Source of the DNA: Olivibacter jilunii
GTDB lineage: Bacteria > Bacteroidota > Bacteroidia > Sphingobacteriales > Sphingobacteriaceae
Length of the DNA stretch: 64,000 nucleotides
Reading direction: 5' to 3'
Assembly (NCBI RefSeq): GCF_900607235.1
Contig: NZ_LR027848.1
Span: 186,001 to 250,000, forward strand
The number at the start of each line of letters is the position of its first letter. The stretch's first letter is position 1. The notes beneath the pieces are model-generated. The model was given only the letters and a program-made list of their open reading frames with translations, was not told the DNA's origin and searched no databases. The position numbers and the translations under genes were made by a program. Shown piece by piece: positions 53,572-63,807 of the stretch.

Positions 53572-55461
53572 TTAGTACCCTGGATTCTGTACTAGCTTTG
53601 CATTTCGATTCATTTCGTCGCGATGGATACTAATAAAGTACATTTTATCTAACCATTGGCGGTTTTCGATACCGGGATCGAGCTCCGAGGGCGTATACGT
53701 GTAATTATAATTTTCGGGGTCGTACTTATAAACACGCACCTGCTTACCATCTTTCAGCGTTCCAAATATGCGGATGATTCTGATTTTGTTTCCTAAAGTT
53801 GTAGGCGCAATCATCCATCTTCTCGCATCAAAGAAGCGATGTTCTTCGTAGGCTAACTCTACCCGTCTTTCATTTCTATAACGTTGCCGCAGTGCATCAC
53901 CGGATTCGGTTACTGCCGGCATGCCTGCACGGAAACGAATTTTATTTAACCAGTTACGCGCCTCTCCATCTTCGCCCAATTCTATACAGGCTTCTACGTA
54001 GTTTAATACGGCTTCTGTGTACTTCAATACCGGCCAGGGGATAAATTGACGCGTGTTTTGGTCAACCACAGCCGGATCCGGATCGGTAAATTTGCGGAAG
54101 TAATAACCGGTATGCGTGCCGTTCCAATCTTCAATTGGACTGTTTCTGGTATCCAATCCATATTGCGTCACCACTTGTCCGGAAGCATTAGTTACCTGAT
54201 ACTGCCCTGTCTGTATCTGATTATTAGGATCGCGTCCTTTCACATCATCCGTACGTGGTTTCCAATCCGATCCATCGTGTAAAATGGTGGCATACATTCT
54301 GGGATCCCTATTTTGGTAAGGGGCGGCTTTATGTACGGGGTTATCCCAACTAAAGCGCGAGCCATCGATCATCTCGTAATCGTCTACCAAATTCTGTATT
54401 GGCGTATTTCCTGCCCAGTTATGATAACCATTCGGTCCATTATTTCTTCCGAGCCAGTTACCTGCCTCGTCTTTCAGGTCGACGAAAAAGCGTCCCAATA
54501 GTATTTCTCGTCCACCATCTCCCGCAACGGCCCTGCTACCACCCCCCAACGACAACACCATGTAGTTTTCCGTTCCTTCTTCCGGACTAACGGGACCCGT
54601 TAAGTCCATTTTATAGGCAAATGCCGACTGGTCCACTACTGCCTTTGCAGCATCTTTCGCTTTTTGCCAGCGCTCCATCCGATTTCCACTTACATAGCCC
54701 AAGTATTCCTTATTACTATAACCTGCTATGGTTGGGGATTTAGCGGAGGCCGTAGGTATATCATGTAAATCGCTCGCAGCATATACCAGTACTCGAGCCT
54801 TCAATGCCATCGCCGCCACATTGGTTGCCCTACCCGTGCTCGCTGTGAGCCCGTTCAATAAATTAATCGCCGTATCACAATCCGCTACGATGAAATTGAC
54901 GCATTCCTCATACGTATTACGAGGAACGGTATAATCTGCTTCCCCTAATTCATAAGGACGATTAATGAGTGGCACTGCTCCATAAAAACGAAGCAATTGC
55001 TGATAATAATAGGCTCTTAAAAAGTGTGCTTCTCCCTTTAAACGCTCTACCAGGTTATTGGTATTTTCAAACTGTGGCGTCGCTAGATTTTTCAAGGCAA
55101 TATTGGTTGCCCGGATGCGCATGTAGAGCGAATCCCATAGATACGTTCTCTTGATCATCCCTTGATCAGCGGGGTTTGAACGAGATTCTGTAATGGTATT
55201 TATTCCTCTTCCGGGATGGGTAAACATCGATTCGTCGGTCATGGACGACTGCATTTCTTCTTCAAAGCCCCCCTGCCCGATTCCATTATACATCTCAAGG
55301 ATAAATGCTTCTGCCAGACCGGCATCACTCCATACCACTTGTTGAGGCACTTCGGTCATCGGCTCCGTGTTCAAAAAATCAGTTTTACAGGAGACTATTC
55401 CCAGTAAAAACAAGGCTATAACACCTAATATTCTATATGACTTCTTCATGATTTCTTTCAT
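53572..55461 (-). CDS. SusD/RagB surface lipoprotein (second locus)
   Basis: The 629-aa lipoprotein signal is MKKSYRILGVIALFLLGIVSC, which favours the ATG at 55449; the first ATG at 55461 overlaps the SusC stop by one base. SusD features are DFLNTEPMTEVPQ, FLRAYYYQQLLRFYGAVPL, VLKYTEAVLNYVEACIELG and ERRVELAYEEHRFFDARRWM. It caps the SusC encoded upstream. The locus has no sigma, hybrid sensor, or degradative enzyme next to it. Confidence 0.94.
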   Translation of the reverse strand: MKEIMKKSYRILGVIALFLLGIVSCKTDFLNTEPMTEVPQQVVWSDAGLAEAFILEMYNGIGQGGFEEEMQSSMTDESMFTHPGRGINTITESRSNPADQGMIKRTYLWDSLYMRIRATNIALKNLATPQFENTNNLVERLKGEAHFLRAYYYQQLLRFYGAVPLINRPYELGEADYTVPRNTYEECVNFIVADCDTAINLLNGLTASTGRATNVAAMALKARVLVYAASDLHDIPTASAKSPTIAGYSNKEYLGYVSGNRMERWQKAKDAAKAVVDQSAFAYKMDLTGPVSPEEGTENYMVLSLGGGSRAVAGDGGREILLGRFFVDLKDEAGNWLGRNNGPNGYHNWAGNTPIQNLVDDYEMIDGSRFSWDNPVHKAAPYQNRDPRMYATILHDGSDWKPRTDDVKGRDPNNQIQTGQYQVTNASGQVVTQYGLDTRNSPIEDWNGTHTGYYFRKFTDPDPAVVDQNTRQFIPWPVLKYTEAVLNYVEACIELGEDGEARNWLNKIRFRAGMPAVTESGDALRQRYRNERRVELAYEEHRFFDARRWMIAPTTLGNKIRIIRIFGTLKDGKQVRVYKYDPENYNYTYTPSELDPGIENRQWLDKMYFISIHRDEMNRNAKLVQNPGY

Positions 55462-58400
55462 TAAAAGGTTACCGCCAATCCTGTATTAATAATGCGTGAT
55501 TGCGGATAATACTGTCCCAATACGTTGGTTGATTCCGGATCATAAGCCTTCATTTTACTGAAGGTTAGCAAATTGAATCCACTTACGTATACCCTCAGGT
55601 TACTGATCCCTATTTTTTCGCCGATTGTGGTTGGCAGGGTATAGCCTAATTCCAGATTCTTCAAGCGGATATAGTTAGTGCTTTGCAACCAATAGGTATT
55701 GTTATAGGAATAGTATTGATCGCTCCGATCTGTAATGCGTGGATGTTCGCTGCTTGGGTTGTCAACCGTCCATCTGTTTTCGTAAAATTCCAATAAGTAG
55801 TTCCCGATGGCCCCCGATTCGTCCGAACCGACCCGGAGTTCACCACCCATAGCACCTTGGAATAAGATAGTCAGGTCGAAGTTTTTATATTGCATACCAA
55901 TATTCAAACCACCCTGAAAAGTAGGCTGTCTATTCTTATCACGCCGAACACGGTCGTCCGGTGTAATTTTTCCATCTCCGTCAAAATCTTGATACTTCAT
56001 GTCCCCCGGACGTAGGTTATTGGTAATCGCACTATAATCCAATGTATTAGCCGCAATATCAGCCTCATCGCGGAACACACCGTCATAAATATAATATAGT
56101 TGAGCATCTGTTACCCTTCCCGTTGTACGCTGCCATTCAGGTGCCCCCGGTGCTTCGTCCCAAAACTTGATTTTGTTTTTGGTATAACCTCCATTGACGT
56201 TAATGTTATACTTAAAATCTCCTGCTGCACCATTATAACCAATATTGAACTCCCATCCTTTGTTATCCACTTTTCCGATATTTTCAGCAGGTAGTGTCAT
56301 ACCGGTACTTTGCGGTATCGAAGCATTTCGCTGCCATAAAATATTCGAACGTTTATTCATAAATACATCAAACTCAAAATTGATCTTACCATCGAGGAGC
56401 TGACCGTCCAAACCTAAGTTATAATTATCAGCAACTTCCCATGTTACCATTGTGTTAGGAACACGCGATTCATATAATGATTTAACCAATAAACCATCAA
56501 CGATATAGGTGCCGTATCCATAGGTTGAGTAATACTGGTATTCTTGCAATCTAGCGTCATCCTCTAAGTATTGCCCTTCTGCGTAGTTATTTTTGAAGTA
56601 TATATTATCATTACCCATTCGACCCCATGAACCGCGGAGCTTTAAATAGTTGATGAAAGAAATATTCTCTTTCCAGAAATTCTCTTCTGAGATTCGCCAA
56701 CCTGCGAGAACACCCGGGAAGAAGCCGAAACGACTGTTTTCCGGGAACATATAAGAGCCATCGTATCGCCATAGAAATTCAGCAATATATTTTTCTTTAT
56801 AGTTATATCCAACCCTACCAAAATAATTCAGTCTTGCGCGTTTCCAGGCTCCGCCGTTGTTATTCTTTTCGCGCTCTCCTCCTGCGATCAGCTGATCAAT
56901 AGCGGTTGAAATAAAATAGCGTCTGTAGGCATTGAAGTTTTCGTTATCGATCGTTTCGCGGTTCACCCCTGCCATTACATTAAAGGTATGATCACCGAAA
57001 GAGCGGTCGTAATTCAAAACACCTCCGAGAAGAATGTTTAATTGATCTTCGTTTGCCTGTGTCAAGCGAGGATCGGCAGGGCCACGTCTACCACGCACCA
57101 GTTGCGGTGTTACCCCATCGTCTTCATATGCTCCTTGCCAAGTATAAAGATTCCAGGGAGTCTCCCATTTCTTCGATTGCTTGATATATTTATCAATGGC
57201 CGCCGTACCTGTAAATTTCAACCCTTCAATCCAAGGGAAGGTAATATCGACCTGGCCATTTGTTTGAAAAAAGTACTGCTTATTATTGTCGTAACCGGTT
57301 TGGTCGGTTGTGATCACTACGGGATTCTCTCCGTTTTCTATATCAGGACCGGGTAAACCATTTGGCCAAAAGGCAGGCATGGTAGGATTACCACGCATCA
57401 ACATCCTGAAAATAGTTCCGGCGGATTTAGTTGGGTAATTCCTGTTTTCCTGACGTCCCAATACACCGATTTTCGTTGTCACATACTTACTGATTGTTGC
57501 GTCGAGGTTGATCCGCAGATCATATTGCTTATAGCCGGTAGCTGAATTTTTGTAGTAACCATCTTGATTTTGATAACCGATGGACGTTAAATATTTAAAG
57601 TTATCAGAACCACCGGTCAACTGTACATTATGTCTTGCCTGAGGCGACCAATTTTTCAGCGTAGCATCGTACCAATCGGTATTGGGATGTCCCCATGGGT
57701 CGGACCCATCTTTGAATTTTTCGAAATCTGCCGGAAGAAATGGTGCGGTAAGAACCGATCCGTTGGAGCGCGTGTAGGAGCCTGTTTCTCTAAAGGCGCT
57801 GTTTGCTGCCTGCCATTCGTTCACAGGAAGTTTAAAAACCTCCAGTTCATTCCGCATTTCGGCATACTGCGCAGCGTCTGCCAATTCGGGGATCACCGTT
57901 GGTTGCGCAAAGCCTTGATTGTAGGTATAAGATAGAAGAGGTCGGCCGGACTTACCTCTTTTGGTTGTTACTAGTATGACCCCGTTAGCAGCACGAGCAC
58001 CATAAATAGCTGCTGCAGCATCTTTCAACACCGAAATGTTATCTATATCTGCCGGATTCAGCCGTTCAATCCCCCCTTGTCTTGCCGGTATACCGTCAAT
58101 AACAATGAGCGGGCTACTATTTCCCAAGGTATTTGTTCCCCGGATCTTAATGTTAGAACCATCACCTCCCGGCTCGCCGCTGCTTTGAGTTGCGATGACA
58201 CCAGGCATTCTACCTGCCAATGAATTTGAGACATTGAGCGAAGGTGACTTGACCAATTCTTCACTTTTTACTGATACGACCGAACCGGTAACGGTTTCTT
58301 TCTTTTGTGTTCCATAACCCACCACCACGACCTCGTCGAGATTGGCAATATCGTCCTGAAGGGTGACGGTTATTGATTTGCGGTTATTTACGGGCTCTTC

Positions 58401-58721
58401 CAGTGTTTTATAGCCCACCATGGTAAAAACCAAGGTAGCATTAGCCGGCACCCCCTCTAAGCTAAATTTCCCGTCGACATCGGTAGTTGTTCCTTTTTGT
58501 GAGCCCTTTACCAATACACTTACACCGGGTATTCCCTCGTTGCCTGTCATGGAATTGACTTTTCCGGTGATTGTTGATTGTTGCTTAACGGCCGAGAGAT
58601 TATCCTTAACTTCCCTCGCTAGCCAATTGGTTTTTGCCAAAGCTTCATAAGGTGCGTGAAATCCCGCTACCAAAAGAGCCCCGCATAATACACGCTTAAA
58701 ATCACTTCGATTTAAGTTCAT
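55461..58721 (-). CDS. SusC/RagA TonB-dependent transporter without STN domain
   Basis: The 1086-aa transporter starts with a signal region (VLCGALLVAGFHAPYEALA), then goes directly to the carboxypeptidase-like extension (ITGKVNSMTGNEGIPGVSVLVKG), the TonB-box-like EVVVVGYGTQ, plug motifs (GRMPGVIATQSSGEPGGDGS, IKIRGTNTLGNSSPLIVIDG) and the barrel, ending in YPQSRIINTGLAVTF. The absence of an STN domain means that regulation differs from the first SusCD locus. The ligand is unknown. Confidence 0.95.
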   Translation of the reverse strand: MNLNRSDFKRVLCGALLVAGFHAPYEALAKTNWLAREVKDNLSAVKQQSTITGKVNSMTGNEGIPGVSVLVKGSQKGTTTDVDGKFSLEGVPANATLVFTMVGYKTLEEPVNNRKSITVTLQDDIANLDEVVVVGYGTQKKETVTGSVVSVKSEELVKSPSLNVSNSLAGRMPGVIATQSSGEPGGDGSNIKIRGTNTLGNSSPLIVIDGIPARQGGIERLNPADIDNISVLKDAAAAIYGARAANGVILVTTKRGKSGRPLLSYTYNQGFAQPTVIPELADAAQYAEMRNELEVFKLPVNEWQAANSAFRETGSYTRSNGSVLTAPFLPADFEKFKDGSDPWGHPNTDWYDATLKNWSPQARHNVQLTGGSDNFKYLTSIGYQNQDGYYKNSATGYKQYDLRINLDATISKYVTTKIGVLGRQENRNYPTKSAGTIFRMLMRGNPTMPAFWPNGLPGPDIENGENPVVITTDQTGYDNNKQYFFQTNGQVDITFPWIEGLKFTGTAAIDKYIKQSKKWETPWNLYTWQGAYEDDGVTPQLVRGRRGPADPRLTQANEDQLNILLGGVLNYDRSFGDHTFNVMAGVNRETIDNENFNAYRRYFISTAIDQLIAGGEREKNNNGGAWKRARLNYFGRVGYNYKEKYIAEFLWRYDGSYMFPENSRFGFFPGVLAGWRISEENFWKENISFINYLKLRGSWGRMGNDNIYFKNNYAEGQYLEDDARLQEYQYYSTYGYGTYIVDGLLVKSLYESRVPNTMVTWEVADNYNLGLDGQLLDGKINFEFDVFMNKRSNILWQRNASIPQSTGMTLPAENIGKVDNKGWEFNIGYNGAAGDFKYNINVNGGYTKNKIKFWDEAPGAPEWQRTTGRVTDAQLYYIYDGVFRDEADIAANTLDYSAITNNLRPGDMKYQDFDGDGKITPDDRVRRDKNRQPTFQGGLNIGMQYKNFDLTILFQGAMGGELRVGSDESGAIGNYLLEFYENRWTVDNPSSEHPRITDRSDQYYSYNNTYWLQSTNYIRLKNLELGYTLPTTIGEKIGISNLRVYVSGFNLLTFSKMKAYDPESTNVLGQYYPQSRIINTGLAVTF

Positions 58722-59065
58722 AATAGCTGGTTTGTTTATAATGTTAAAAGTCTATAATTGTACTAATCACAATTATTCCGCGCGACTAGTAGAATCATAT
58801 GTTAGTTTATTGGTTTTTGTAAATTCTAATAAAGTTCTAATTCGGTTGCCGTAAACATAAACAATGATCCTATAGGATGCAAGAAAAAATTAGAAATTGT
58901 GTATAAGTTACAATAAGTAGTAAAGAAGTATTTTTACTTATGGAAAAAAGAGAAACGTCCTGTTCGAGGGATTGGAAAATATCTACAAAAAAAAGCGATT
59001 CGTGGATGAATCACTTTGCAGAAAGGAGGGCCTTTGGCTTACATAAGGCGCACCTTAACAATTAA
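58722..59065. other. Region between susC and purU
   Basis: It contains the purU terminator (58987-59016), a 12-bp perfect palindrome ATCCTATAGGAT (58867-58878) and AAGTA-TTTT-TACTT nearby, both upstream of the SusC gene. No consensus promoter or ORF was found. Confidence 0.5.
58987..59016 (-). terminator. Terminator of parE-purU
   Basis: GAATCACTT (59008-59016) and AAGCGATTC (58993-59001) form a 9-bp stem with one G-T pair, followed on the minus strand by eight T. Confidence 0.82.
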
Positions 59066-59905
59066 TTACTCAAAAACAACCGTTTTATTACCGGTTACAA
59101 AGACTCTGTCCTCGATAATCAACGACAGTGCTTTACTTAAAACCGCCTTTTCTATTTCTTTTCCTGCTTTGCGCATATCGTCAGCTGTATACGTATGGTT
59201 GACCGGTTTTACGTCTTGTGCAATAATCGGTCCTTCATCCAGATCGTCTGTTACAAAATGGGCCGTAGCACCGATAATTTTTACCCCGCGGGTATATGCT
59301 TGCTGATAGGGGTTCGCTCCAATGAAGGCCGGTAAGAAGGAATGATGAATGTTGATGATCTTTCCTTGATAATGCGCGATAAAAACAGGTGATAAAATGC
59401 GCATGAACTTGGCTAATACAACATAATCCGGACTGTAGCTATAAATTGTTTTATGCAGCTCCTTTTCAAATTCATCCTTTGTTTTCCCTTCATGGCTTAC
59501 AAAGTGATAAGGTACATTAAAACGCTCGGTAAAAGACCGCAGGTGATCGTAATTTCCGATAACGCAACAGACATCGGCACCCAGTGTATTGAAAAAATAG
59601 CGCACCAGTGTATCGCCCAAGCAGTGCGGTTCTTTGGTGACCAGTATGGCAAGGCGCTTCTGTTTTGGCGGATTCACCTTTACAGAAGCACCTTTAGGTA
59701 GGATCATCAATAACTCCTGCATTAATTTTTCAGGGTCAACGGCCTTTCCCATGCAAACGATGCGCGAAAAAAAACGTTTGGTACTTTCGTCCACATACTC
59801 ACGCATGGTAGTTATATTCAAACCATATTTTGCTACGACGTGTGCGATGGACGAAACTAAACCGACCGCATCGGTACAGTGAACAAGTATCAGGGTCTGT
59901 TCCAT
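59066..59905 (-). CDS. purU: Formyltetrahydrofolate deformylase
   Basis: The 279-aa enzyme hydrolyses 10-formyl-THF to formate and THF, feeding purT-type purine synthesis and balancing one-carbon pools. An N-terminal ACT domain covers about 1-80 (LVHCTDAVGLVSSIAHVV). The formyltransferase domain follows, with NIHHSFLPAFIGANPYQQAY and GATAHFVTDDLDEGPII holding the catalytic Asn/His/Asp positions. It starts 4 bp after the parE stop, so the two share a transcript. Confidence 0.94.
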   Translation of the reverse strand: MEQTLILVHCTDAVGLVSSIAHVVAKYGLNITTMREYVDESTKRFFSRIVCMGKAVDPEKLMQELLMILPKGASVKVNPPKQKRLAILVTKEPHCLGDTLVRYFFNTLGADVCCVIGNYDHLRSFTERFNVPYHFVSHEGKTKDEFEKELHKTIYSYSPDYVVLAKFMRILSPVFIAHYQGKIINIHHSFLPAFIGANPYQQAYTRGVKIIGATAHFVTDDLDEGPIIAQDVKPVNHTYTADDMRKAGKEIEKAVLSKALSLIIEDRVFVTGNKTVVFE

Positions 59906-59909
59906 TTCG

Positions 59910-61790
59910 TTAAACCGCTGCCTTCAATTCATCGGCAAGCTTAGCGGCCGCAGCCTCTTCTTCTAAAACATCCTGCTCGATACGTAGGTTGTTCACGATA
60001 TGTTTTTGCCGATCCGGCGTATTTTTACCCATATAGTATTCAAGCAATTGCTGAATTTTCTGATCTTTGGACAAGATCACAGGATCTAAGCGCATGTCTT
60101 TACCAATGAAAAGACCAAACTCATCGGGCGAAATCTCTCCCAATCCTTTAAATCGGGTAATTTCCGGCTTGCCACCTAATTTTATAATCGCCCGTTGACG
60201 CTCTTCATCACTATAGCAATAGATCGTTTCCTTTTTGTTTCTCACCCGGAATAAAGGGGTTTGCAAAATAGAAACATGTCCTGCCTTTACCAAATCAGGA
60301 AAAAATTGCAGGAAAAAGGTCATTAACAATAGGCGTATGTGCATTCCGTCAACATCTGCATCTGTTGCAATCACAATATTATTGTAGCGGAGACCGTCTA
60401 TACCATCCTCAATATTCAGGGCATGTTGGAGTAAATTAAACTCTTCGTTCTCATACACCACCTTTTTCGTTAGCCCAAAGGCGTTCAAGGGCTTCCCCTT
60501 CAAACTAAATACCGCTTGTGTTTGTACGTCCCTGGATTTGGTAATAGAACCACTGGCAGAATCACCTTCGGTTATAAATAAGGTAGTTTCCTGATTACGC
60601 TCGTTTTTATCGTCATAGTGAATCTTACAGTCGCGTAACTTTCTATTATGCAGGGAGGCTTTTTTTGCCCGCTCGTTGGCCAATTTCTTGATGCCGGCTA
60701 TGTCCTTACGTTCCCGTTCAGATTGTAGAATACGCTTCAATAAAGCGTCCGCCGTATCGGGATGTTTGTGCAAGTAATCGTCCAGCGATTTCTTTACAAA
60801 GTCGTTAATAAAGGTGCGCACGGTTGGTCCATCGGGGCCGATACTTTGCGATCCCAGTTTAGTTTTCGTTTGCGATTCAAAAACAGGTTCCTGCACTTTG
60901 ATGGCAATGGCCCCAATTACGGAAGCCCTGATATCCGATGCATCAAATTCCTTTTTATAGAACTCACGTACGGTTTTCACGACAGCCTCTCTGAAGGCAG
61001 CCTGATGCGTACCCCCTTGCGTAGTATGCTGCCCATTTACGAAAGAGTAATACTCTTCTCCATATTGTTGCCCATGTGTCAACGCGATCTCAATATCCTC
61101 TCCCTTTAAGTGAATAATGGGATAGCGCATACCTTCCACATCAATATTACGCTCTAATAAGTCGCGCAAGCCATTTTCCGAAACAAATTTTTGTCCGTTG
61201 AAATTTACCGTCAATCCCGTGTTCAGGAACACGTAATTCCAAATCATATTTTCAACGAACTCGGGCCTATATTTATAGTTTCTAAAGATGCTATCGTCTG
61301 GAACAAAGGTGACCGCGGTGCCATTGCGCTGCGTGGTTTCTTTTTCCTCATCTTTCAAGAGTTCTCCTTTGCTGAATTCAGCAATACGCGTACGACCCGC
61401 TCGATACGATTGTACGACAAAGGATGAAGAGAGCGCGTTGACTGCTTTCGTACCGACTCCGTTTAGTCCCACCGATTTTTGAAAAGCTTTGCTATCATAT
61501 TTTCCACCTGTATTGATCTTGGAGACAACATCAACCACACTTCCGATCGGAATACCACGACCGTAATCGCGTACGGAGACTTTTAACTCACTGACACTGA
61601 TATCGATTGTTTTTCCCGCCCCCATTACAAATTCATCAATGGAGTTATCAACCACTTCTTTCAAAAGCACATAAATTCCATCATCGTATGCTGATCCATC
61701 GCCCAACTTACCGATATACATACCTGGCCGCAACCGGATATGTTCTTTCCAATCGAGCGAGCGTATACTGTCTTCGTTGTAATTTGTCAT
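59910..61790 (-). CDS. parE: DNA topoisomerase IV subunit B
   Basis: The 626-aa ATPase subunit has the GHKL segments [15 protein letters not shown] and [11 protein letters not shown], a transducer region, and a TOPRIM domain with the [14 protein letters not shown] and [17 protein letters not shown] motifs. It pairs with ParC at 46753-49461 for decatenation. The last about 60 residues are Ala/Glu-rich. It heads an operon with purU. Confidence 0.95.
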   Translation of the reverse strand: MTNYNEDSIRSLDWKEHIRLRPGMYIGKLGDGSAYDDGIYVLLKEVVDNSIDEFVMGAGKTIDISVSELKVSVRDYGRGIPIGSVVDVVSKINTGGKYDSKAFQKSVGLNGVGTKAVNALSSSFVVQSYRAGRTRIAEFSKGELLKDEEKETTQRNGTAVTFVPDDSIFRNYKYRPEFVENMIWNYVFLNTGLTVNFNGQKFVSENGLRDLLERNIDVEGMRYPIIHLKGEDIEIALTHGQQYGEEYYSFVNGQHTTQGGTHQAAFREAVVKTVREFYKKEFDASDIRASVIGAIAIKVQEPVFESQTKTKLGSQSIGPDGPTVRTFINDFVKKSLDDYLHKHPDTADALLKRILQSERERKDIAGIKKLANERAKKASLHNRKLRDCKIHYDDKNERNQETTLFITEGDSASGSITKSRDVQTQAVFSLKGKPLNAFGLTKKVVYENEEFNLLQHALNIEDGIDGLRYNNIVIATDADVDGMHIRLLLMTFFLQFFPDLVKAGHVSILQTPLFRVRNKKETIYCYSDEERQRAIIKLGGKPEITRFKGLGEISPDEFGLFIGKDMRLDPVILSKDQKIQQLLEYYMGKNTPDRQKHIVNNLRIEQDVLEEEAAAAKLADELKAAV

Positions 61791-61908
61791 ATTTTAGTTA
61801 TCAGTTATCCGCAACCAGCCATCAGCTGTATTACTTCATTACTTTATTGACTACTAAATATCAATCGACCATTGGCTAATAATTACATAGCTCATTGGCT
61901 AATTGTAC
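61791..61908. repeat. Degenerate intergenic repeat (CAGTTATC / CATTGGCTAA types)
   Basis: Near-copies of TTATCAGTTATCCGC and CATTGGCTAATAATTACATAGCTCATTGGCTAAT occur; CATTGGCTAA is repeated twice within 30 bp. No coding potential. Confidence 0.5.
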
Positions 61909-62409
61909 CTATCTTCCAAAATCATCTTGCACCCGTACGATATCATCTTCATCCGAAGGATTATCGATATCTGTATGTTGCCATATTTCTGCCAACACAC
62001 CCCATCCGTCTAAGCCTACCAAACGATGGCGCTCTCCTTTTTCAAGCTTGATGACATCACCGGGATGTTTTGTCTTCACTTCATTCTCCACGTCTGTATC
62101 ACTTATTACCACACCAACGTCTCCTTTAACAACTTGCCATATCTCCGCACGGCGGTGATGGTATTGCCATGACAAACGTTTTTGTGGTGCTACAACTAAT
62201 ATTTTTGGACTTAATTTCCCTGATATTTTTAGGTCTTGCACATTCAGCCCGTTGAAGTATGTATCTGCAAACTGTTGCGCCTGGTTCTCGTCGATCACAA
62301 AAAAACCACCCCATGGACGTGTCTGATCCTGTTTATCGATGTGAAAACCCTGTTTTTTAAGTGTTTCTTCTATTTCGGCAAAAATTTCCTGTTTAGCTAT
62401 GTCTGTCAT
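61909..62409 (-). CDS. Cupin protein, mannose-6-phosphate isomerase type II-like
   Basis: The 166-aa protein has a cupin core at about 70-150: RLSWQYHHRRAEIWQVVKGDVGV contains the first metal-binding motif, and GERHRLVGLDGWGVLAEIW the second. It matches the C-terminal domain of bifunctional mannose-6-phosphate isomerase/GDP-mannose pyrophosphorylase. The N-terminal RPWGGFFVI segment also occurs there. Similar stand-alone proteins are often labelled phosphoheptose isomerase in Bacteroidota, which the sequence does not support. Confidence 0.8.
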   Translation of the reverse strand: MTDIAKQEIFAEIEETLKKQGFHIDKQDQTRPWGGFFVIDENQAQQFADTYFNGLNVQDLKISGKLSPKILVVAPQKRLSWQYHHRRAEIWQVVKGDVGVVISDTDVENEVKTKHPGDVIKLEKGERHRLVGLDGWGVLAEIWQHTDIDNPSDEDDIVRVQDDFGR

Positions 62410-62532
62410 GGTTCTTATTTTTTGCTAAGATAATGAGTTTTTTTGAATTCAAAGGTTATCTTCCCTACACCCCAGGTTAAGGTTTGCGTCTTAATTCGTT
62501 TTGCTCGTATTCGTATTTCAAAAATATTATGC

Positions 62533-62559
62533 TTGCATAATAAAAAATCAGTAAATTTG
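62533..62559 (+). promoter_or_regulatory. Promoter of the acyl-CoA dehydrogenase gene
   Basis: TTG (62533-62535) and TAAATTTG (62552-62559) are 16 bp apart, slightly short of the usual spacing, and the -7 element ends 17 bp before the ATG. Confidence 0.55.
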
Positions 62560-62576
62560 GAACAAACCCTAGCATT

Positions 62577-63725
62577 ATGAATTTCGAATTAACTGAAGAA
62601 CAATTGCTTATCAGAGACGCAGCACGCGATTTTGCTCAAACTGAACTAAAACCCGGTGTAATAGAACGTGATGAAAAACAACAATTTCCAGCAGACCAAG
62701 TCAAAAAACTTGGCGAATTAGGTTTTCTTGGGATGATGACCGATCCTGCCTATAATGGGGCAGGACTTGATACAGTCTCTTATGTGCTCGTTATGGAAGA
62801 ATTGTCTAAAATTGATGCATCGACTTCCGTTGTCGTATCAGTAAACAATTCCCTGGTATGTTACGGCTTAGAGAAATTCGGATCAGAAGAGCAGAAAGAA
62901 AAATACCTAAAGCCACTGGCTGCGGGAACACAGATCGGTGCTTTTTGTCTCTCCGAGCCCGAAGCCGGCTCGGATGCCACTTCGCAAAAAACGATTGCGG
63001 AAGATAAGGGAGACTACTACCTACTTAACGGAACTAAAAATTGGATTACCAATGGGAGCAACGCTGCTGTGTATCTCGTAATCGCACAAACACACCCCAA
63101 CCTTGGGCATCGCGGGATCAACGCTTTCATCGTAGAAAAAGATTCCCCTGGATTCACAATTGGGCCCAAGGAAAATAAGCTGGGAATACGGGGCTCAGAC
63201 ACCCATTCCTTACAATTTTCGGATGTCAAAGTACCAAAGGAAAACAGAATTGGAGCAGACGGTTTTGGCTTTAAATTCGCCATGAAAACGTTAGAAGGCG
63301 GCCGAATCGGCATAGCAGCGCAGGCATTAGGTATTGCCTCCGGTGCTTACGAGCTAGCGCTCAAATACGCAAAGGAAAGAACAACCTTTGGAAAACCCAT
63401 TGCCGAGCATCAAGCCATTCAATTCAAGTTGGCAGACATGTATACGCAAATAGAAGCTGCACGTTTGTTGTGCCTGAAGGCCGCATGGCTGAAAGATCAG
63501 CATCAACCCTATGCGGAAGCTGCGGCGGTGGCTAAACTTTTTGCCTCTGATACGGCCATGCGCATAACCGTAGAAGCGGTACAGATTCATGGAGGCTATG
63601 GTTTTGTGAAGGAATATCATGTTGAGCGGCTCATGCGCGATGCCAAGATAACGCAAATCTATGAGGGCACCTCAGAAATCCAGCGTATGGTGATTGCTCG
63701 GTCTATATTAAAAGAGGGCTTTTAG
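62577..63725 (+). CDS. Acyl-CoA dehydrogenase
   Basis: The 382-aa FAD enzyme introduces a 2,3-double bond in short-chain acyl-CoA during beta-oxidation, passing electrons to ETF. FAD/substrate motifs are FCLSEPEAGSDA and WITNGSNAAVYLV. The catalytic glutamate is Glu363 in QIYEGTSEIQRMVIAR. It is closest in pattern to butyryl-CoA-type dehydrogenases. No ETF gene is in the window. Length is standard. Confidence 0.95.
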   Translation: MNFELTEEQLLIRDAARDFAQTELKPGVIERDEKQQFPADQVKKLGELGFLGMMTDPAYNGAGLDTVSYVLVMEELSKIDASTSVVVSVNNSLVCYGLEKFGSEEQKEKYLKPLAAGTQIGAFCLSEPEAGSDATSQKTIAEDKGDYYLLNGTKNWITNGSNAAVYLVIAQTHPNLGHRGINAFIVEKDSPGFTIGPKENKLGIRGSDTHSLQFSDVKVPKENRIGADGFGFKFAMKTLEGGRIGIAAQALGIASGAYELALKYAKERTTFGKPIAEHQAIQFKLADMYTQIEAARLLCLKAAWLKDQHQPYAEAAAVAKLFASDTAMRITVEAVQIHGGYGFVKEYHVERLMRDAKITQIYEGTSEIQRMVIARSILKEGF

Positions 63726-63807
63726 TATCACTTCTAATAATAAGCGAAAGATTAGTATTTTAGCGGCATGGATATTGAACGATATCCGAATGCTTAATAA
63801 TAATACG

